Shown: piece by piece, positions 27,001 through 40,400 of the stretch
Position numbering within the stretch: position 1 is the first letter of the stretch
How the letters are laid out: each line of letters begins with the position of its first letter
Assembly (NCBI GenBank): GCA_013399115.1
Contig: VXAA01001429.1
Location: forward strand, 531,676-595,675
Origin: Anseranas semipalmata
Taxonomy: Eukaryota; Chordata; Aves; Anseriformes; Anseranatidae
Direction: 5' to 3'
DNA: 64,000 nt
The notes under the pieces: model-generated
Seen by the model: only the letters and a program-made list of their open reading frames with translations
Told to the model about the DNA's origin: nothing
The model's database searches: none
Translations under genes and position numbers: made by a program

Positions 27001-29971
27001 TGTTTATAACACCTGGTTTTGTTCTCAAATTCACTTGCTTTCTTTAACATTCTGTTCCTAGTGCAGTCAGTATGCAAAGGTAGAAGCACCGTGACTCTTC
27101 AGCAAACTGGTAACAGTGCCTTGACTCCTGACAGCTTAATCACTCCTGGGTTTCAGTCGTCTAACCTTGCTCTCAACACTTTCCTGCTTAAAAAATAAAT
27201 CTGCAAATACAACAGGTGAATACTACCACTTGAACTAGCTGTCAAAGAGCTTGGTTTTGAGCACGTGTATTAAAGGGTACATGAATTAAAATACACAAGT
27301 TCTTTGAAATATGTAGGTATGCAGCTGCATATGGATGAGACTGCTTCATCTTGCTGGGATGGAGGGGATGGAAAGTCGGGCACAAAGAGCTGTTGTAACA
27401 GCTGTAGGCGAAGTGGGAGAAAACGCCTGATTTAAAGAACTTTTCAGCAAATTAGCCTCTGTCGAATTTTCTGAAACTGCTCAAGCTGTCATTTCTCAAG
27501 GTGACAAAGGATGAATCAAAAGTTGTGTTTGGAATCTGAAGACAAGCTTATGTTTATACAGGAGGAGGGTGGGTTTTGGTTTTACAATACAACAAAAACC
27601 TTAATACTGTACTCTAATAATGAAACTTTACTAATCAGTATTCCATAGTTGTCTTGGAAAAAGCACATTATCTATTGTGCATGTATTAATAGGTCTTGTC
27701 TGTGTGTGGAAGCAGGAGATTTTACAGTTAGAGTAAGAAGCAATGCCCTGACTTTAAAATTCAGTAAGCATAGCAAAGAGCTGACTCTGTGGTAGAAAAG
27801 GTATCTAAGATGACTAAATTCTTATAATAATGAGAGAACTAAATGATTGCCAGGAAACTCACATACAGAAGACAAGCAACACAGGAACAAAAAGATCCTC
27901 TTGGCATAATGAAACCTGTATTCTAAACACATCTGAAACCAATTAAGTAAAAAACTGAATGTAGCAAGATTGATCAAGTTGATCTGGAAAAGCTGTTGCC
28001 TGTTTTGTTAGGGGATGTGATTACCTAGTAGACTAAAATAGCAGTAAGATTTGGGATGATCATTTTTTTCCTCATTTTCTACAGAAAAAATGTTGATTTT
28101 TTTTTTTTTTAAGATTTGGAAATTACTAGTCTGTGCTCAGTGTGCTCCCCTGCCCACCTCAAGAATATCAAGAGATAACTTGAAAGCAAATCTTTTTCTT
28201 TTTAAACAAAATGTTTAAAAATATATTTAGAAGTAATAACAATCCAAACATAGCCCAGTAACTAGTATACTGCTTAGGTTAAGTAGGCCAGATGTTAAAG
28301 TTCTTAGAATTTCAGATAAGTATATAGAAATAGTTAACATTATACCTCTTCTAGAGTAATTTTTTCGGATCATAGGCTTCCCTCTGAATTTTATTTGTAC
28401 AGTACTGTTAAAAAAAAAAGTAGATACTCAATTGTTGTGGAAAGGTACCATGCTTTTGTTCAAATTTGTTTTGAAATATCAAATGAATTTAAATTCATTA
28501 TGGGGATGGGAGGCTGAACAAATAACAATTACTTTCATTGTGGGATGTCAGTATGAGGTTGCCAAGAAGGGGTTAGAAGGAGGAGGAACCCTTATCACTA
28601 TATGAGCAACACAGCACTCAGTTGGCATGAGAGGATTATTGTTCAGATAAAACTTTTTTTTTCTTCAGACTGTCATATGGATAATGTTGATATCTGCATC
28701 TGCTGTAGAGCATCTTGCTTCAGAATTCATGAATGATTCAAAGTAAACAGATTATGAGTGAATGTGGCACACTCAGCATGAGCACCCATTCCTTAAGGTT
28801 CTGCTGTTCTGTGATGTATCTGGGAGCCTGTGTACAGAATAGCCTGTGGTTTCTGGTATGGGTTAAGGACTATGTAGGTACTTTATTGTTCTCTCGTTAC
28901 CTGAGATGACAAAACAGACCAACAATTTGGTCAGCTGTGCTGCTCTTGTAACTTAATAAGCATGCCAGAGAACTGAAATGGTTAAAGATAAAAATGTCCC
29001 CTTAGAGATCTATTTATGCATCTGTGTATGTGCGTTTTTGCTTCTTGTACGGGAGCTTGGGTTATAGTGTTTCAAGCGTGTATGAACACGCTTGTGCCTT
29101 GAGAGGGGCTAGAGCTTCTGGGCTAGCAGAGTAGTGCAGCAACAATATCAGGAGTCTGCTAACCTCTCTGCTGCTGTAGGGTAAGGAAATAGTGTGCATA
29201 AAATTCAAGGTGATGAACAATATCTTCTTGAAGACCCAAAACTGCAGACTGCTCAGTAGTTGTGCCCTCAGTGTGAAGATCCTGAACGAACTCTTGGATC
29301 AGCCTATGTCACCAAGCCTGCTGGACCACTGGACATATAAGCTTAGGGCTCCAGAGCTGTAGCATGGGAGAGATAGGAGGAGAACGCAGGCTCAGCTCTG
29401 TTCCTGGATCCCCTTCCTGGAAAAACAATCCTGAAGAGGGCACGTGGGTATCCAAGGATGCCTGTTCTCAATCTGAAAGATCGAAGTGACAAGCACATTC
29501 TGGGTACTCCTCTTATGTTTTTCTTCTGTGTAGCTGATAGCTAAGCTCAGTATTGGAGTGAGGTTCAGTGTGGTGACACTGCTTGATGTTATGTGATGCA
29601 TGAGGTGTTGTCGCTTCCGAGTGAGCAGGAGCAGAGATACGGCTTGCTTCCATGTGGGAAAGTGGTAATGTGCTGCTGTCATTTGTGTGAGACAGCTGCC
29701 AAGATAGCATGATGCTCGCTAGAGCGGTCTGCTGAGGCTTCTGCAAAGCAGACAGCAAAGGCTTGTTGGGGAGTTTTCCTTCACACAGCTTCAAATTGCA
29801 AATGCAGTGAGGACACTGGGTCCAAGGAACCAAAATAACCTGAAGTAGAAACCCATGAAAAGTGTACAATATAATGCAGCCTGCTCCAAACCAGTGGTCT
29901 GATCCTGCTGCAGAATTTTACCAGGCCAAAATTGCCATTCCTCTGCACTTGCTGAATTTGTCCCTGGGCTG

Positions 29972-30030
29972 TGTGTGAAGGCTTCTGTGTCACCTGGGTG
30001 ACTTGTGTGAAGGCTTCTGTGTCACTTGGG
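29972..30030. repeat. Two-copy 32-bp tandem duplication
   Basis: The phrase TGTGTGAAGGCTTCTGTGTC begins at 29972 and again at 30004, giving a period of 32 bp; the copies differ at only one base over 27 aligned positions (CACC against CACT). The low divergence suggests a recent slippage or duplication event. Confidence 0.8.
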
Positions 30031-33000
30031 GTTTCTCATTGGCTTCAACAGAACTGCTTTAGCAAATAAAGCTATTGTTTGTTTTCACAATAATAGACTT
30101 TATTTGTGATATTCTATTAATTAACTTCATAATCAGTGACAAAAAGGATATGGGGAACCAGAGGAAGGGCCTCAGCTGTGATGAATGTGAAAGATAAAGA
30201 GCTCATATTCCTGCAAGTTCTTGTTTTGGAAATGAATAGCAGACGGAAAACTGGGATCGTACAGTCCTAGCCAAGATTATGCTTTTACAGGTTAACTTGT
30301 GATGTATAGGTAGCTCATACTATTTCAAGTTATAGTGGGTGGATAGTGGAAAACTGGGCAGATGTCAGCTCTGATGAATAAGATCCTTTACACAGAATAG
30401 ATAACTTTACAGTTGCTAAATGGTTGCATGTAAATATCTGCTGCTAAAACAGAATGATTATTCAGCTCAGCTGCTGGCTTCTAGAAACTCCAAAATATGC
30501 AGAGTTTTGGTGGTTTTTTTTTTTTTTTGAGCCTGAATATCTCCATGGTTTGTTTCTGTGTGTATGCAATATAGAGATTTCATTATTTATTGTTCTTTAA
30601 AGGTTTCTTCAATATTACAACTTGTTTAAGTGTTAGAGGTTCTTGTAAGCTGATGGTTTGTTTCATTGATTAAGTAAGAGTTGTGTGTAGGAAAGAATTC
30701 GTAATGACAATTGAAACTATACACATAATTGCATGGTTTCCACTCTATAAAAAGTGATCTGCAAAGCTGGAAGATATCATTAGACTTGTGTTTATAACTC
30801 AGGATGGCCTCATTTCACCAGCTTTTCTTGCAAATTAGTTCCCAGATGTCAGAAGTATTGTCTGGCTGCCAGCTATTGCATAAACTCCTAAAGTGTGAGA
30901 TATGACTTACTGCTCTTGCACTGACCTCAACTGTCAACAGGAAAATAAATGATAATGAAATAGATTGGATGAAGCAAGATTCAGAAAAACAAAGTTAATA
31001 TCTAATTTTAAGTGGCCTTTGGTTACGCAACTATCTCAGTTGTATCTGAGATGCATGTTTTTAACGTTCCTGAACTGTTAGTAAAAAGCTCTGTGCTCTT
31101 GGACAACCAGAAAGCCTTTCACACAGGTTGGCACTCAGGTTTAAAACCCCTAGCTCTCTCTGACTTCTAACAGCATTTGATGTGTGCCATGTAGAAATGA
31201 AAACCAATATTTTTAAAGTTAATTTTAGGTTGGAGGAGTGGCTCCTAAGCCTGTGTCCCAGGTTGCTGTGTTGGCTTTTTAAGATCAAATGTTTCCTATT
31301 AGTGCCCCGTGCATTTTATTACAGGGTGTTGTAGAGCACAAACACTCTCAGTGTTGAAAACGGCATCTCTGACCCATCTTGTATGTTGCATGGCGGCATG
31401 AGTCTCCAAAACCAACCTCTCAGAGAGGTCAGCCCCTCATTGCTCGGCTGTCCTTGGGGCCTTGGCTGGCTTCAAGAGGACCAGGCTGCTGTGCCCATAT
31501 GATAGTGGTTTATGCTGGCCTCACAGGTAGGGGAGCTGAAATGTGGACCCTGTCACCAGTGAACCTCCTGCTCCTTCCCAGAGCTGCCACAAAATCTTCT
31601 TGACAAGGCTGTAGCTGCAGAAGGTCCTTGTATCCTGAGCAAGTGCTGAAGTGGTGTACCAAATGTTGAGAGGGGTCAGTCATACTGAAGCACCTGAAAT
31701 AGACTTTGTTTAAAGCACAATTCTTACCTCATCCTTTGCTTCCTCCCATTTTCCCTTATTATCTTTTCTAGTCTTAAGGTTGATATTTTGAGGGGTATAA
31801 ACCAGGGCCTTGGTCTTGCGTGATGACATGTTATGGTTTGGGTGTGGGGTTTTTTTTGTTTATTTGTTTTTGAGTGACTTGGTTGACTTTGTGGCAGAGG
31901 CAATGTTTCTGGTTTTCTTCATTTAATCCCAGTCCTAGAGAATCTGCCTGGGTTGTTATTGTTAATCTCAACACTCAAAAATCATCAGATCCTAGGAAAA
32001 CTGATTTTTTTTAATAGGATTTTATTTACTTTATATTTCCTGAATTCTTGGGAAAAATGTCCTCCTGTTTGTAGGCTGTTTGCATGAACTGAGCCTTAAA
32101 CAATTTCTAAATAAGCAAAAATCTTATAAAATCTGTGTCTCCACCATAGGACCATAAATGCCCTCTCCAAATACAAGGGCCAGGATAATATCATGAATTT
32201 GCAGGTAATATCCTCTGTACTTGTTGTGTGATAATTTCTTGCCTGTTGCCTGTGTTTGTAAGTCTGATATGGATGAAGATGTGACTGATTAAATGGCTGG
32301 TCAGATAAGCAAGATTTACAAAGAAAATCATTTTGTACTAACTGGACTAGAAACTGGTCAGATGGACTTGTTCTTGTTCCCTTGGCTTTAAGCTTTGTTT
32401 TCAAATACCAGGCTCATTCTCCTAACTAAGAGCGCTTTGCTGTGTTACTCAGCAAAAAATTTAAGGGAGTTGACTAGTTTGCAACAGCATTGCTTTATTC
32501 CAAGTCTGCGGGCTAAAATGATTAATAGCAGGCAGATGGCAGACAGCTTGCTGTAAGTCATGCAGGCTTGTCAGCTCACCAGTCATTGAATCTCGGCTCT
32601 AAAAAGTGACATCGGGTTAACCATCCCATTTTGTGTAGGGAGAACTGCATTCACAAAGTAGTTTCTCACTCAAATCGGTTTGTAAAATGACTCCACTATA
32701 CATTTACTTAGACTATTGTTATTTCTCCGTTTAACTTAATTTGTTGTCTATGTGCAGACTCATTAGATAGCTTTGTAATCAAATTACAAAGTTGGCCATA
32801 ATTATGCAGTCAAAAGGGCTAATGGATTCAATTCTAACTGGAAGTTTGAGCTGGAAAAGCTGGAAGAGGGTAATTCTGAAGACTTTGAAAGAAAATTAGT
32901 TTAAATTGATTTTTTTTTTTCAGTGCAGAACTCTAAAAGATATGTGCTAATCACAACTTATGTCCCTTTGCCTTTTTGAAAACTGTAAATGTTGCTGGAG

Positions 33001-33550
33001 ATGTAGTGCTAGAACAATGTATATAAGCTACTTACTCTGTTTTGGTTTTAACCAAAATTCCAGATCTTGGTGCACCAAATCTGTGGCCTTTTAGCCCAGG
33101 TACACAAATAAATGTTAGATAAAGAAACATGAGCTGCTAGGTTTACACTGATTTTTATAAAGTTTATGACCTGGTGGTTTTTTTTTTTTTCTGCGTAGTT
33201 CAAACTTACTGGTAGTTTTTGGGTGTGTTATGTTGTTTTATTTTCATTGAATCAGTTAGCATATCTACCTGTGATGCTTGTACTTTATAGGCATGCCATA
33301 GACAGTCTTCCTCTCCCTCTAAAACTTCCATAGAAAATGCCTTGTGTGTTGGTTCCCCTTAGGGGTAGGGAAATCTTTTTGTGTTGTCTAGAAAAATTAA
33401 AAGTTTTAATAAAGTCACAACTTCCACTACGTTAACTAGGATCATGTTTAGAAAGACACACTTGAAATATTTTGGCTTCTATATGGAATGCTCTAGTGGG
33501 TGAAATATCTTAACATCTGTTGTTTTGAATAAGATACAAAATACTTATTG

Positions 33551-33588
33551 TTATATACTATGTATATGTGTATGTGTGTATGTACACA
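33551..33588. repeat. (TATG)/(TG) microsatellite
   Basis: An interrupted run of TATG, TATATG and TGTG units of about 35 bases, ending in ACACAGACAG. Confidence 0.75.
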
Positions 33589-34146
33589 GACAGCTAAAAG
33601 AGTTTGGGAAATATCTGGTCCAAAACTTACTTTAAAAATAAAAACAAAAACAAACCAAAAACCCCACAAAATTCCCTACTAGGAAAGGTTTCACTACTTC
33701 TAAAACAGAATTTCTTTCTTATATCTAGGCAGTCGCTTTAATAAACTGTAAGACAGAAGACTTGCAAAATTAAGCTACAGTTTCCAGTATCGACAACTTA
33801 ACTAGGGGATTTCCTTCAATTCATAGGAAACTTCTTCTGTTCTTTGAATTATTTTTATACCTGCAGCTTATATTTGGAACATATGAGATCATTCCTTGGC
33901 CAAACTTCATTACACTGATTTTCTTTTTTTAAGCTAAGTTTAGCTATGATTAAAGTATTGCTTTAAGCATTAAGGTATCTTTTGCATGCAATGACATCTT
34001 TACAGAGCAGATGCAGCGATGAAAGACATGAAGAAGGATGTTCAAGATGCAGTTCCCACTGTCTGCATTTAAATTCCTAAGCAGGCACAGAGCTGGCCTC
34101 TTCCCCTTCTTTCTTATGGTAAAACAAGCCCTGGAGAAGGGAAGAT

Positions 34147-34400
34147 ATGTATTGGTTCTTGTTGACACCTCCTCTGCTCCCCTGGACCCTTACACAGCAG
34201 CCGCTTGAAGCGTGCTGGTGCTCCCTGGTCGCTGCCTTACCCTCGGCAGGCCCAGAGCAGGGAACGATGGCTGCGGTCGCTGAAGGACTCCAGCAGCGGC
34301 CTCACAAACTCGGTGTTTTGCAGCAGGATGAGAGGGATAGCAGCAAGGACAGCAGATCTTGCGGAAGTTTAGCTGCTTCACAGGGTTGGAGCCAAGGAAA
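34147..34400. other. GC-rich patch with a possible minus-strand exon
   Basis: This patch has raised GC and several CpGs. On the minus strand a frame is open from about 34,376 down to 34,241 and ends at a good splice-donor sequence (GTAAGG, the complement of CCTTAC at 34235-34240). The 45-codon frame contains a hydrophobic piece followed by a mixed segment including the run NTEFVRPLLESFSDRSHR. I do not recognise the protein. Downstream intronic sequence would start at once, since the frame meets a stop at the donor. The acceptor side is weak, with only a moderate pyrimidine tract. Chance remains a realistic explanation. Confidence 0.25.
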
Positions 34401-37097
34401 ACTTGCTTTAAGCAAGAGAATAGTCTTGATATTTCTGTGTTAATACCTATGTGGCTAGTTGGGCTTTGTCCTAGATGAGAAATTCCTGAGGCTGGTTATT
34501 GGATGGGTGAGGTGAGCCAGCTGGCTTAAAGAGCAGGGAGGCTACAGGATGTTGACTCTGCCTTAGTTTCCTGCAGAAATGTTTCATGAAACTGCTTAAA
34601 AGGTTTAATGGATATTCCTAATTTCACTTTTCCTATAAGCAGTTTATGTGGCCATCATAATAATGCTTGTGAGTAATAGGAAAAGTACAACTATGTCTAT
34701 CACAGTTTGTTCCCTGGACAGGAATGAGAGAATCTACGTAAACTGTTCTGAGGATGCTTGTCCAGGGGATTTGTTCTTTGGCAGTCAGATGTTCACCTGA
34801 GAAGTTCTTAAGCATCTGTTGAAATTTGTTGCGAAGTGGAACAACCAAAAAATGTTCAGCAATCTGAGCACTTGAGGATAGTGCTGTACTTGAGAGATTC
34901 AATATAAAATGCTGAATTGGAAGAAAAGTGTGAGGAACTATAATTAAATACAAGGTGACAATTTAGTGGTTGTGTAGTTTGATGCAGGAAAACTTCCCAC
35001 ACTTATGTTTATGCCCAAGTGCTTCTGTTGAGTGGTGGTGGCTTTCCTTTTTTTTTTTTTTTTCTTTTGTCACTCTCACCAGTTAGTGTTCAAGTTCTTC
35101 TTTAATCTCTGTCCTTATGCATTTTGGACCATATCAAAGACATTTGACTTACCGAGAAAGCAATTGTCATTCTATGAGTTCAATGTCTGTGCCCTCACAT
35201 ACTCTGACTATAGTGTATTCTAGCAGAATCTATGGGCTTTGCGGGCTCTCTTTTAGGGGTAAAACATTTAATCCCCTATTTAAATTTAATCCTTCCTTCA
35301 ACTTTTAAGAATAGGGCCCTTTATCTTAGGATTGGTTATTATTAAGCACTGAACATTTTGTGTGGATGCTCTCACAAAAAATTCCTGGGTAGATGCGATT
35401 GCAAGTGGAAACATTCTTCTAAAATGATTTTTCCATATCACTTGTATTCCAGGTCTTCACCTAAAAAGCTGTCTGTGGAGATTTGCATTGGTTACGTTTT
35501 TTAAAATAAGTTTTTAAATTAATTAAAAAAGGTTTTTCCTTTCTAAATATATTTGGATGGTCCAGTGGAGAGCTAAATCTGCTTACTGACATCATAGTAG
35601 CCTCAAAAGTCATCTCTGGGCTCTCAATACCTTTATGCTTTTGAGATAAGGCACTTGTACATGTTGACATCCTTCTTTCAGTTATTAGGTTTTACTCAGG
35701 TTTGTTTGAACTGGACTAATGTGTAACTTTTTAAAGCCACCTCCAAACAGAACAGTAATTCTGCCTTCAAGAATTGATTTAGCATAAAAGAAGACATATT
35801 TCTTACAGTAAAATTTTCTGCTGTAAAATATCAAGAGGAAAATTCAGAAAACATTCCATTTGTCCTAAAGGTCCTCTAAGAATACCACGGAATTTGTGCT
35901 TTTGCTCTAACATTTACCACTTAATGAAATCTCAATGAGAAGGGACCATAAAATGGGATGACCGAGAGAAACTTGAACAGTAGAGTCTGCCTAGTTCAGC
36001 TTGAAGACTAACATCAATTCATGATGAAGTTTAAAGCAGCATTTTATAATGGAATACCAGTTCCTATGTATCATTTATTCTTTGCTGACATACTTCCCCC
36101 CCCCGCCTACTCTGGTTTCTAGACCCATTTGTTTTGGGAAGGACACGTTTTTCTGTTCTCTGCAAAAGATGGTGAGCAAGGAAGACAAAGTTCATTGCTA
36201 AGTGTGTCAGACACTTGGGCTTGGAGGCTAATAGTTAACCCCCTGGAAGTGTACTTTTGGACAGTAATAGGTTCATACTCTCTATGGGCTGCTATATGAT
36301 CACACGAGTGCTAAGAAGAGAGTGAAAGTAATCTTATTGATTCCTGAATACTTCTTTAAGAAAAGACCGAAAATATAACCTGCTGTTGCAAAGCCCAATG
36401 TGAGATTAAAAAGGTTTTAATGTGTGATAGTGCATATGCAATACCTAACAGAATAGTTGCAAGTATGTCATGAATACCTATGCAAGACATATTTCATAGT
36501 TTGAACACCTGCATTATGTTGACAACTACAAGGCATTGTGACTTATTTGTTCTGGCAGTCAAAAAATCCATTCCTTAAAGTGCCTAAAATTCCTAGGGTT
36601 GCTCACAGGATTTCCACAGAAGCCACTGCATGGATACACAGGTGGGAGGCACACTGTATGAGGAGTAGGGAAAAATAGCTCATATAACTATATAGCAATA
36701 TCCTAACCTATACACACTGTAAGGCCTCTCCTAGCAATTTTTTGCAATGTGAAAATTGGCTTTCAGCCTAAATAGCTAAATTTTTGATTGAAGAAACTTG
36801 GTAATGCTAAACACTTTTATGTGAACTAGCCTCTATAAATCCATATTGTTAATGCTGCTATCTGCTCCTGTAACCCAAGGGATCGGTAAACTTACTGTTG
36901 GGGCTCTGTGCTGTGAGCAGTGGATTAACTGTTGACTGGATGTATCAAGTTGGTTTGTTCATGATTTCACCAAAAGATGTTTGAAGAGATTATCCCTATT
37001 CCCTGCTTTATTGTGTAATAGTACATTGTTAAAACATCACTATTATTAAACTTAAGGAAACTATGCAGTTATTCGGCATAACTGATCTCAAGCTGTG

Positions 37098-37494
37098 TTG
37101 TTCAACCTGGAGAAGAGAAGGCTCCAGGGAGATGTCACAGTGGCCTTCTAGTACCTAAAGGGGGCCTACAGAAAAGCTGGAGAGGGGCTCTTTATCTCAG
37201 GGAGTGTAGCGACAGGACAAAGGGTAATGGCTTTAAACTAAAAGAGAGTAGGTTTAGATTAGGTATTAGGAAGAAATTCTTCGCTACGAGGGTGGTGAGG
37301 CACTGGAACAGGCTGCCCAGAGAAGCTGTGGATGCCCGCTCCCTGGAATTGTTTAAGGCCAGGTTGGATGGGGCTTTGGGCAGCCTGGTCTAGTGGGTGG
37401 CATCCCTGCCCATGGCAGGGGGGTTGGAACTAGATGGTCTTTATGTTCCCTTCTAACCAAAACCATTCTGTGATTCCCTGAGTCTATGATTCTA
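37098..37494 (+). mobile_element. CR1 LINE fragment, 5'-truncated
   Basis: A 3' fragment of CR1 on the plus strand. It starts within the last part of ORF2, where the frame reads FNLEKRRLQGDVTVAF before a TAG, and then passes through several frames that match the CR1 C-terminal region (the segments equivalent to GTGCPEKLWMPA and the glycine-tryptophan-rich tail). It ends with the CR1 3' signature, two degenerate ATTCTRTG octamers at about 37,465-37,494. All coding potential is lost through stops and frameshifts. Only about 400 bases of an element of about 4.5 kb remain. Confidence 0.94.
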
Positions 37495-40400
37495 AGCTAA
37501 GGAAAAACTTAGTTGAGAGCAAGTTGGAAAAACTTCAGCCACACCACTAGTTAGTACAATTGTAGGCCTCAAACTAAATTCTCTTCTACTACATCTGGTA
37601 AATTTACAGTTGAACTGCAATATAAGTGACTTTCTTCCTTTATTAAACTTCCTGGAAGGGTTTCTTTGTTTATATACATGTCTCTGTCCAGCATTGTTTT
37701 TACCTCTTGTAAAACTGAACTGCCTTGGAGACTTTACTCGTATTTCAAAAGGTTTAGTTTGTATTTAAAAAATAAAAATAAAAAAAAAATCCTTAGATAT
37801 ATAAAAACCCAAATCCATTTAAGTAACATTTGCTGACTCCACACAGGCTGTAGTTAAAAGTAAAACAAACTACTTCATTTCATTATTGCTTGTTACAATC
37901 CAACTGGATTCAAATTATGTAATGTGTAGCTGCAAAAAGAAAAAGGCATTTTTTTTTTCCCTCAATAATAGATGGGCTAAAAGGGTAACAGATGTAAAGA
38001 TTTTTGAAAGCAACATTCTGCAGCTGGGCTTACTTCCCTGCTTGTGAATGAGCCTGGATACTGCTAGTATTAACTACTTTCATACATTACTTTTTACCTA
38101 TGGGGAGAAAAGTGACAGTAGCCGTGTTTTCATTCCCTTCTACTTTAGCAGAAACTTGGCAATTTCTATCTTCTTCCCTTAATCATGCCTAATTTTGACC
38201 TGATTGTTCCTGCCACAATTGAAACAGGTGCAGAAGACAAATTATGGAGGAAGCTCACTGTGGTTATGTCTAATGGGAAGAGAATTCTCCTCTTCATAAT
38301 TGTCAAGTTCAGACAGAGTAGTGTTAGTTAACTGATGTCTTAAGTTTCCACAGCTGTTAACTTTTATAGCATATTTTACAGTTGTTTAATTTTATAGTTT
38401 GCACTGCGCTATTGTTTAGCATTGCAAACACAGCTCTTTTTCCTCTTTAAATATTTGTAGAGTGGGCCACAGCAGTTTCTTCAGCCTGTTTGCTCCTGGA
38501 AGGTCAGGAGAGTGTTTCTCTGAACAATGCCTTTTTCTGTGCTCCAGGTTATTCGGCCGCTCACTCGATAACATCAGTTAGGCTGTTTGTTTACCCGGGA
38601 GCTGGAGATATGGAGTGTAGGGCTGTGATTAAACTTTTAAGAAGCCCTGTGAATAGCAGGCTAGTCATGTGTGAGTGTGGGGGGAACAGTACTTAACTTT
38701 AACAGTACCAGTTAAATCTGTATGCTCATCTGGGCCAGAGGTTTATACATTTCTGCTGAGTAGTCCCTTGTTCCCCGGCTTCGTGGGGGTCTTTAAATCT
38801 GCTACATCAAAGTGAATGTAGCTAACTGTGAGGTAAAGCCTTGCACAGTGTAAGTTTATCCAGATCTAATACAACAAATGTAAGACCCTCAGATGCTTGT
38901 GTATTTTTGCTGTCGAACAGAACGGCGGCTAGCAGGTGACTCACTGCCCCATCTCCACCAGACAGCCAAGAGCACGGACTGCAATATGCAGCAACAGCTG
39001 GGCTGGTAGGGTCTCGGAGAGGTCTCAGCCTCTGCCAAAGTTGGTCAAAACCTTCCACTTATATTCTGTAAGGCAATTTCTGTGATAGTGCTGTTAACCT
39101 GTGCAATATCGTATGCTTTATAACTCGTTCAAGTGGGAATTAAAAACCAGTGTCGTGTCCAGTCAAAAGTGCAGCGCTTACAGTGAGTGTAAAATTGCCT
39201 CCTGTGAATTACAGAGCCAAGAACATGGCAGTAATCTTCCAGGATAATTATAATTCCTCTCACATTGATTTACTACTTACAAGATGCTTGTGGTGTAATT
39301 TGAGAAGAGAAAAACACACAGTTCACTTGAACAAACCAACATCTATTTTCCTGCCCAAACTGAACTTTCCATACGACTCTGTAGTTCATTTTCTTCTATG
39401 CTCTGCATTTATCAGTGGTGTTTGTAACCGAAAAAAAATGTTGTGGTTTCCTTTATTCAACTCCTCTTATTTCGTATTGCATTTCCTCTCCCCTCCATCT
39501 CCCTCCCCCACCTCCAGGGTTATTTGTTAAAAATAGATATATGCATTCCAAGCTCTTGTTCCCCCCTTTCAACATCTTATATATTTCATGGCTAGATGAA
39601 GATATGAGTTCAAGTTCCAGGTGCCCCTCAAATTGTACCTCTTGGATTGAGGAGTTTGCTTTGCTAGCAAATACCTGAGGGGGGGCAAGTTTTTCCTTAT
39701 GTGAGTGCCTGGTGGGAGGAAAGAACTGCTGGAACCATCTCATCCCCCTGTTTCCATCCCCTCTTGATGGGGATGGATCTGCGTGGCTGTGTCACACACA
39801 CTGGTGAGGTGCTGGGAGGTGTCATGCTCTTGGAGAAGGCTGAGTGGGAGTGCGTTGTTCCCATCACTTCGGACAAATACCTGGGTAAAATCAAACCTGG
39901 CAATACGGAAAGTCTGCCGTGAGACATCACGCTTCAGTATTTTACGCTTATGCTGGAACAATTGCTAGTGTCTGTTTAATGAAACATGGATTTGTGGCAG
40001 TAATGAAGAGACAATCTTTGTAAGGCATCTGTTTGCCAGGAGCTCCTGAAAATGGAAATAGAAGTTAAATAACAAATGAAATGCAAGTTGTGCAAAGTTT
40101 AGGTTGAGTGGCACAGGAACAAGGGAGTGCCTAAGAAACAGATAAGCAACGATAAATGTTTTTTCTTTTCCTATGCCTCTTCAGAAATCTGGTGCTAGGT
40201 ACTAGAAAGCATTTACAGGTTACTTTGAGTTTTGGCAAAACGTTACAAGACTTCTAATAAATTCCACAGTATCTATATTCTTCAAGATTTTTTTTTAAGG
40301 AAAAACTTAAAAATGGAGGACTAAAATCTCTTGTAACAGTGGCTGCCTCAACTGAGAATATAACCTCTTAGAAGGCAGCATGCCTATGTCTGTCTTCTGT

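Larger units (their letters stand above)
9753..37097. other. Non-coding, AT-rich stretch of about 27 kb
   Basis: No recognisable exon, RNA gene or transposon was found in this stretch on either strand. It holds simple repeats (entered separately), T and A runs (for example 16547-16560, 25673-25688, 25870-25887), one ambiguous base at 11,684, mildly GC-rich patches around 21,640-21,900, 29,100-30,060 and 31,370-31,620, and a GC-rich patch at 34,147-34,400. Open frames do not exceed about 120 codons and show no domain. It is intron or intergenic DNA. Confidence 0.6.

Noticed and set aside
29100..30110. Possible LTR (TATAA-like sequence near 29,335, AATAAA near 30,065)
   Set aside because: No TG...CA ends, target duplication, primer-binding site or internal viral coding sequence could be found; the two motifs alone are common.
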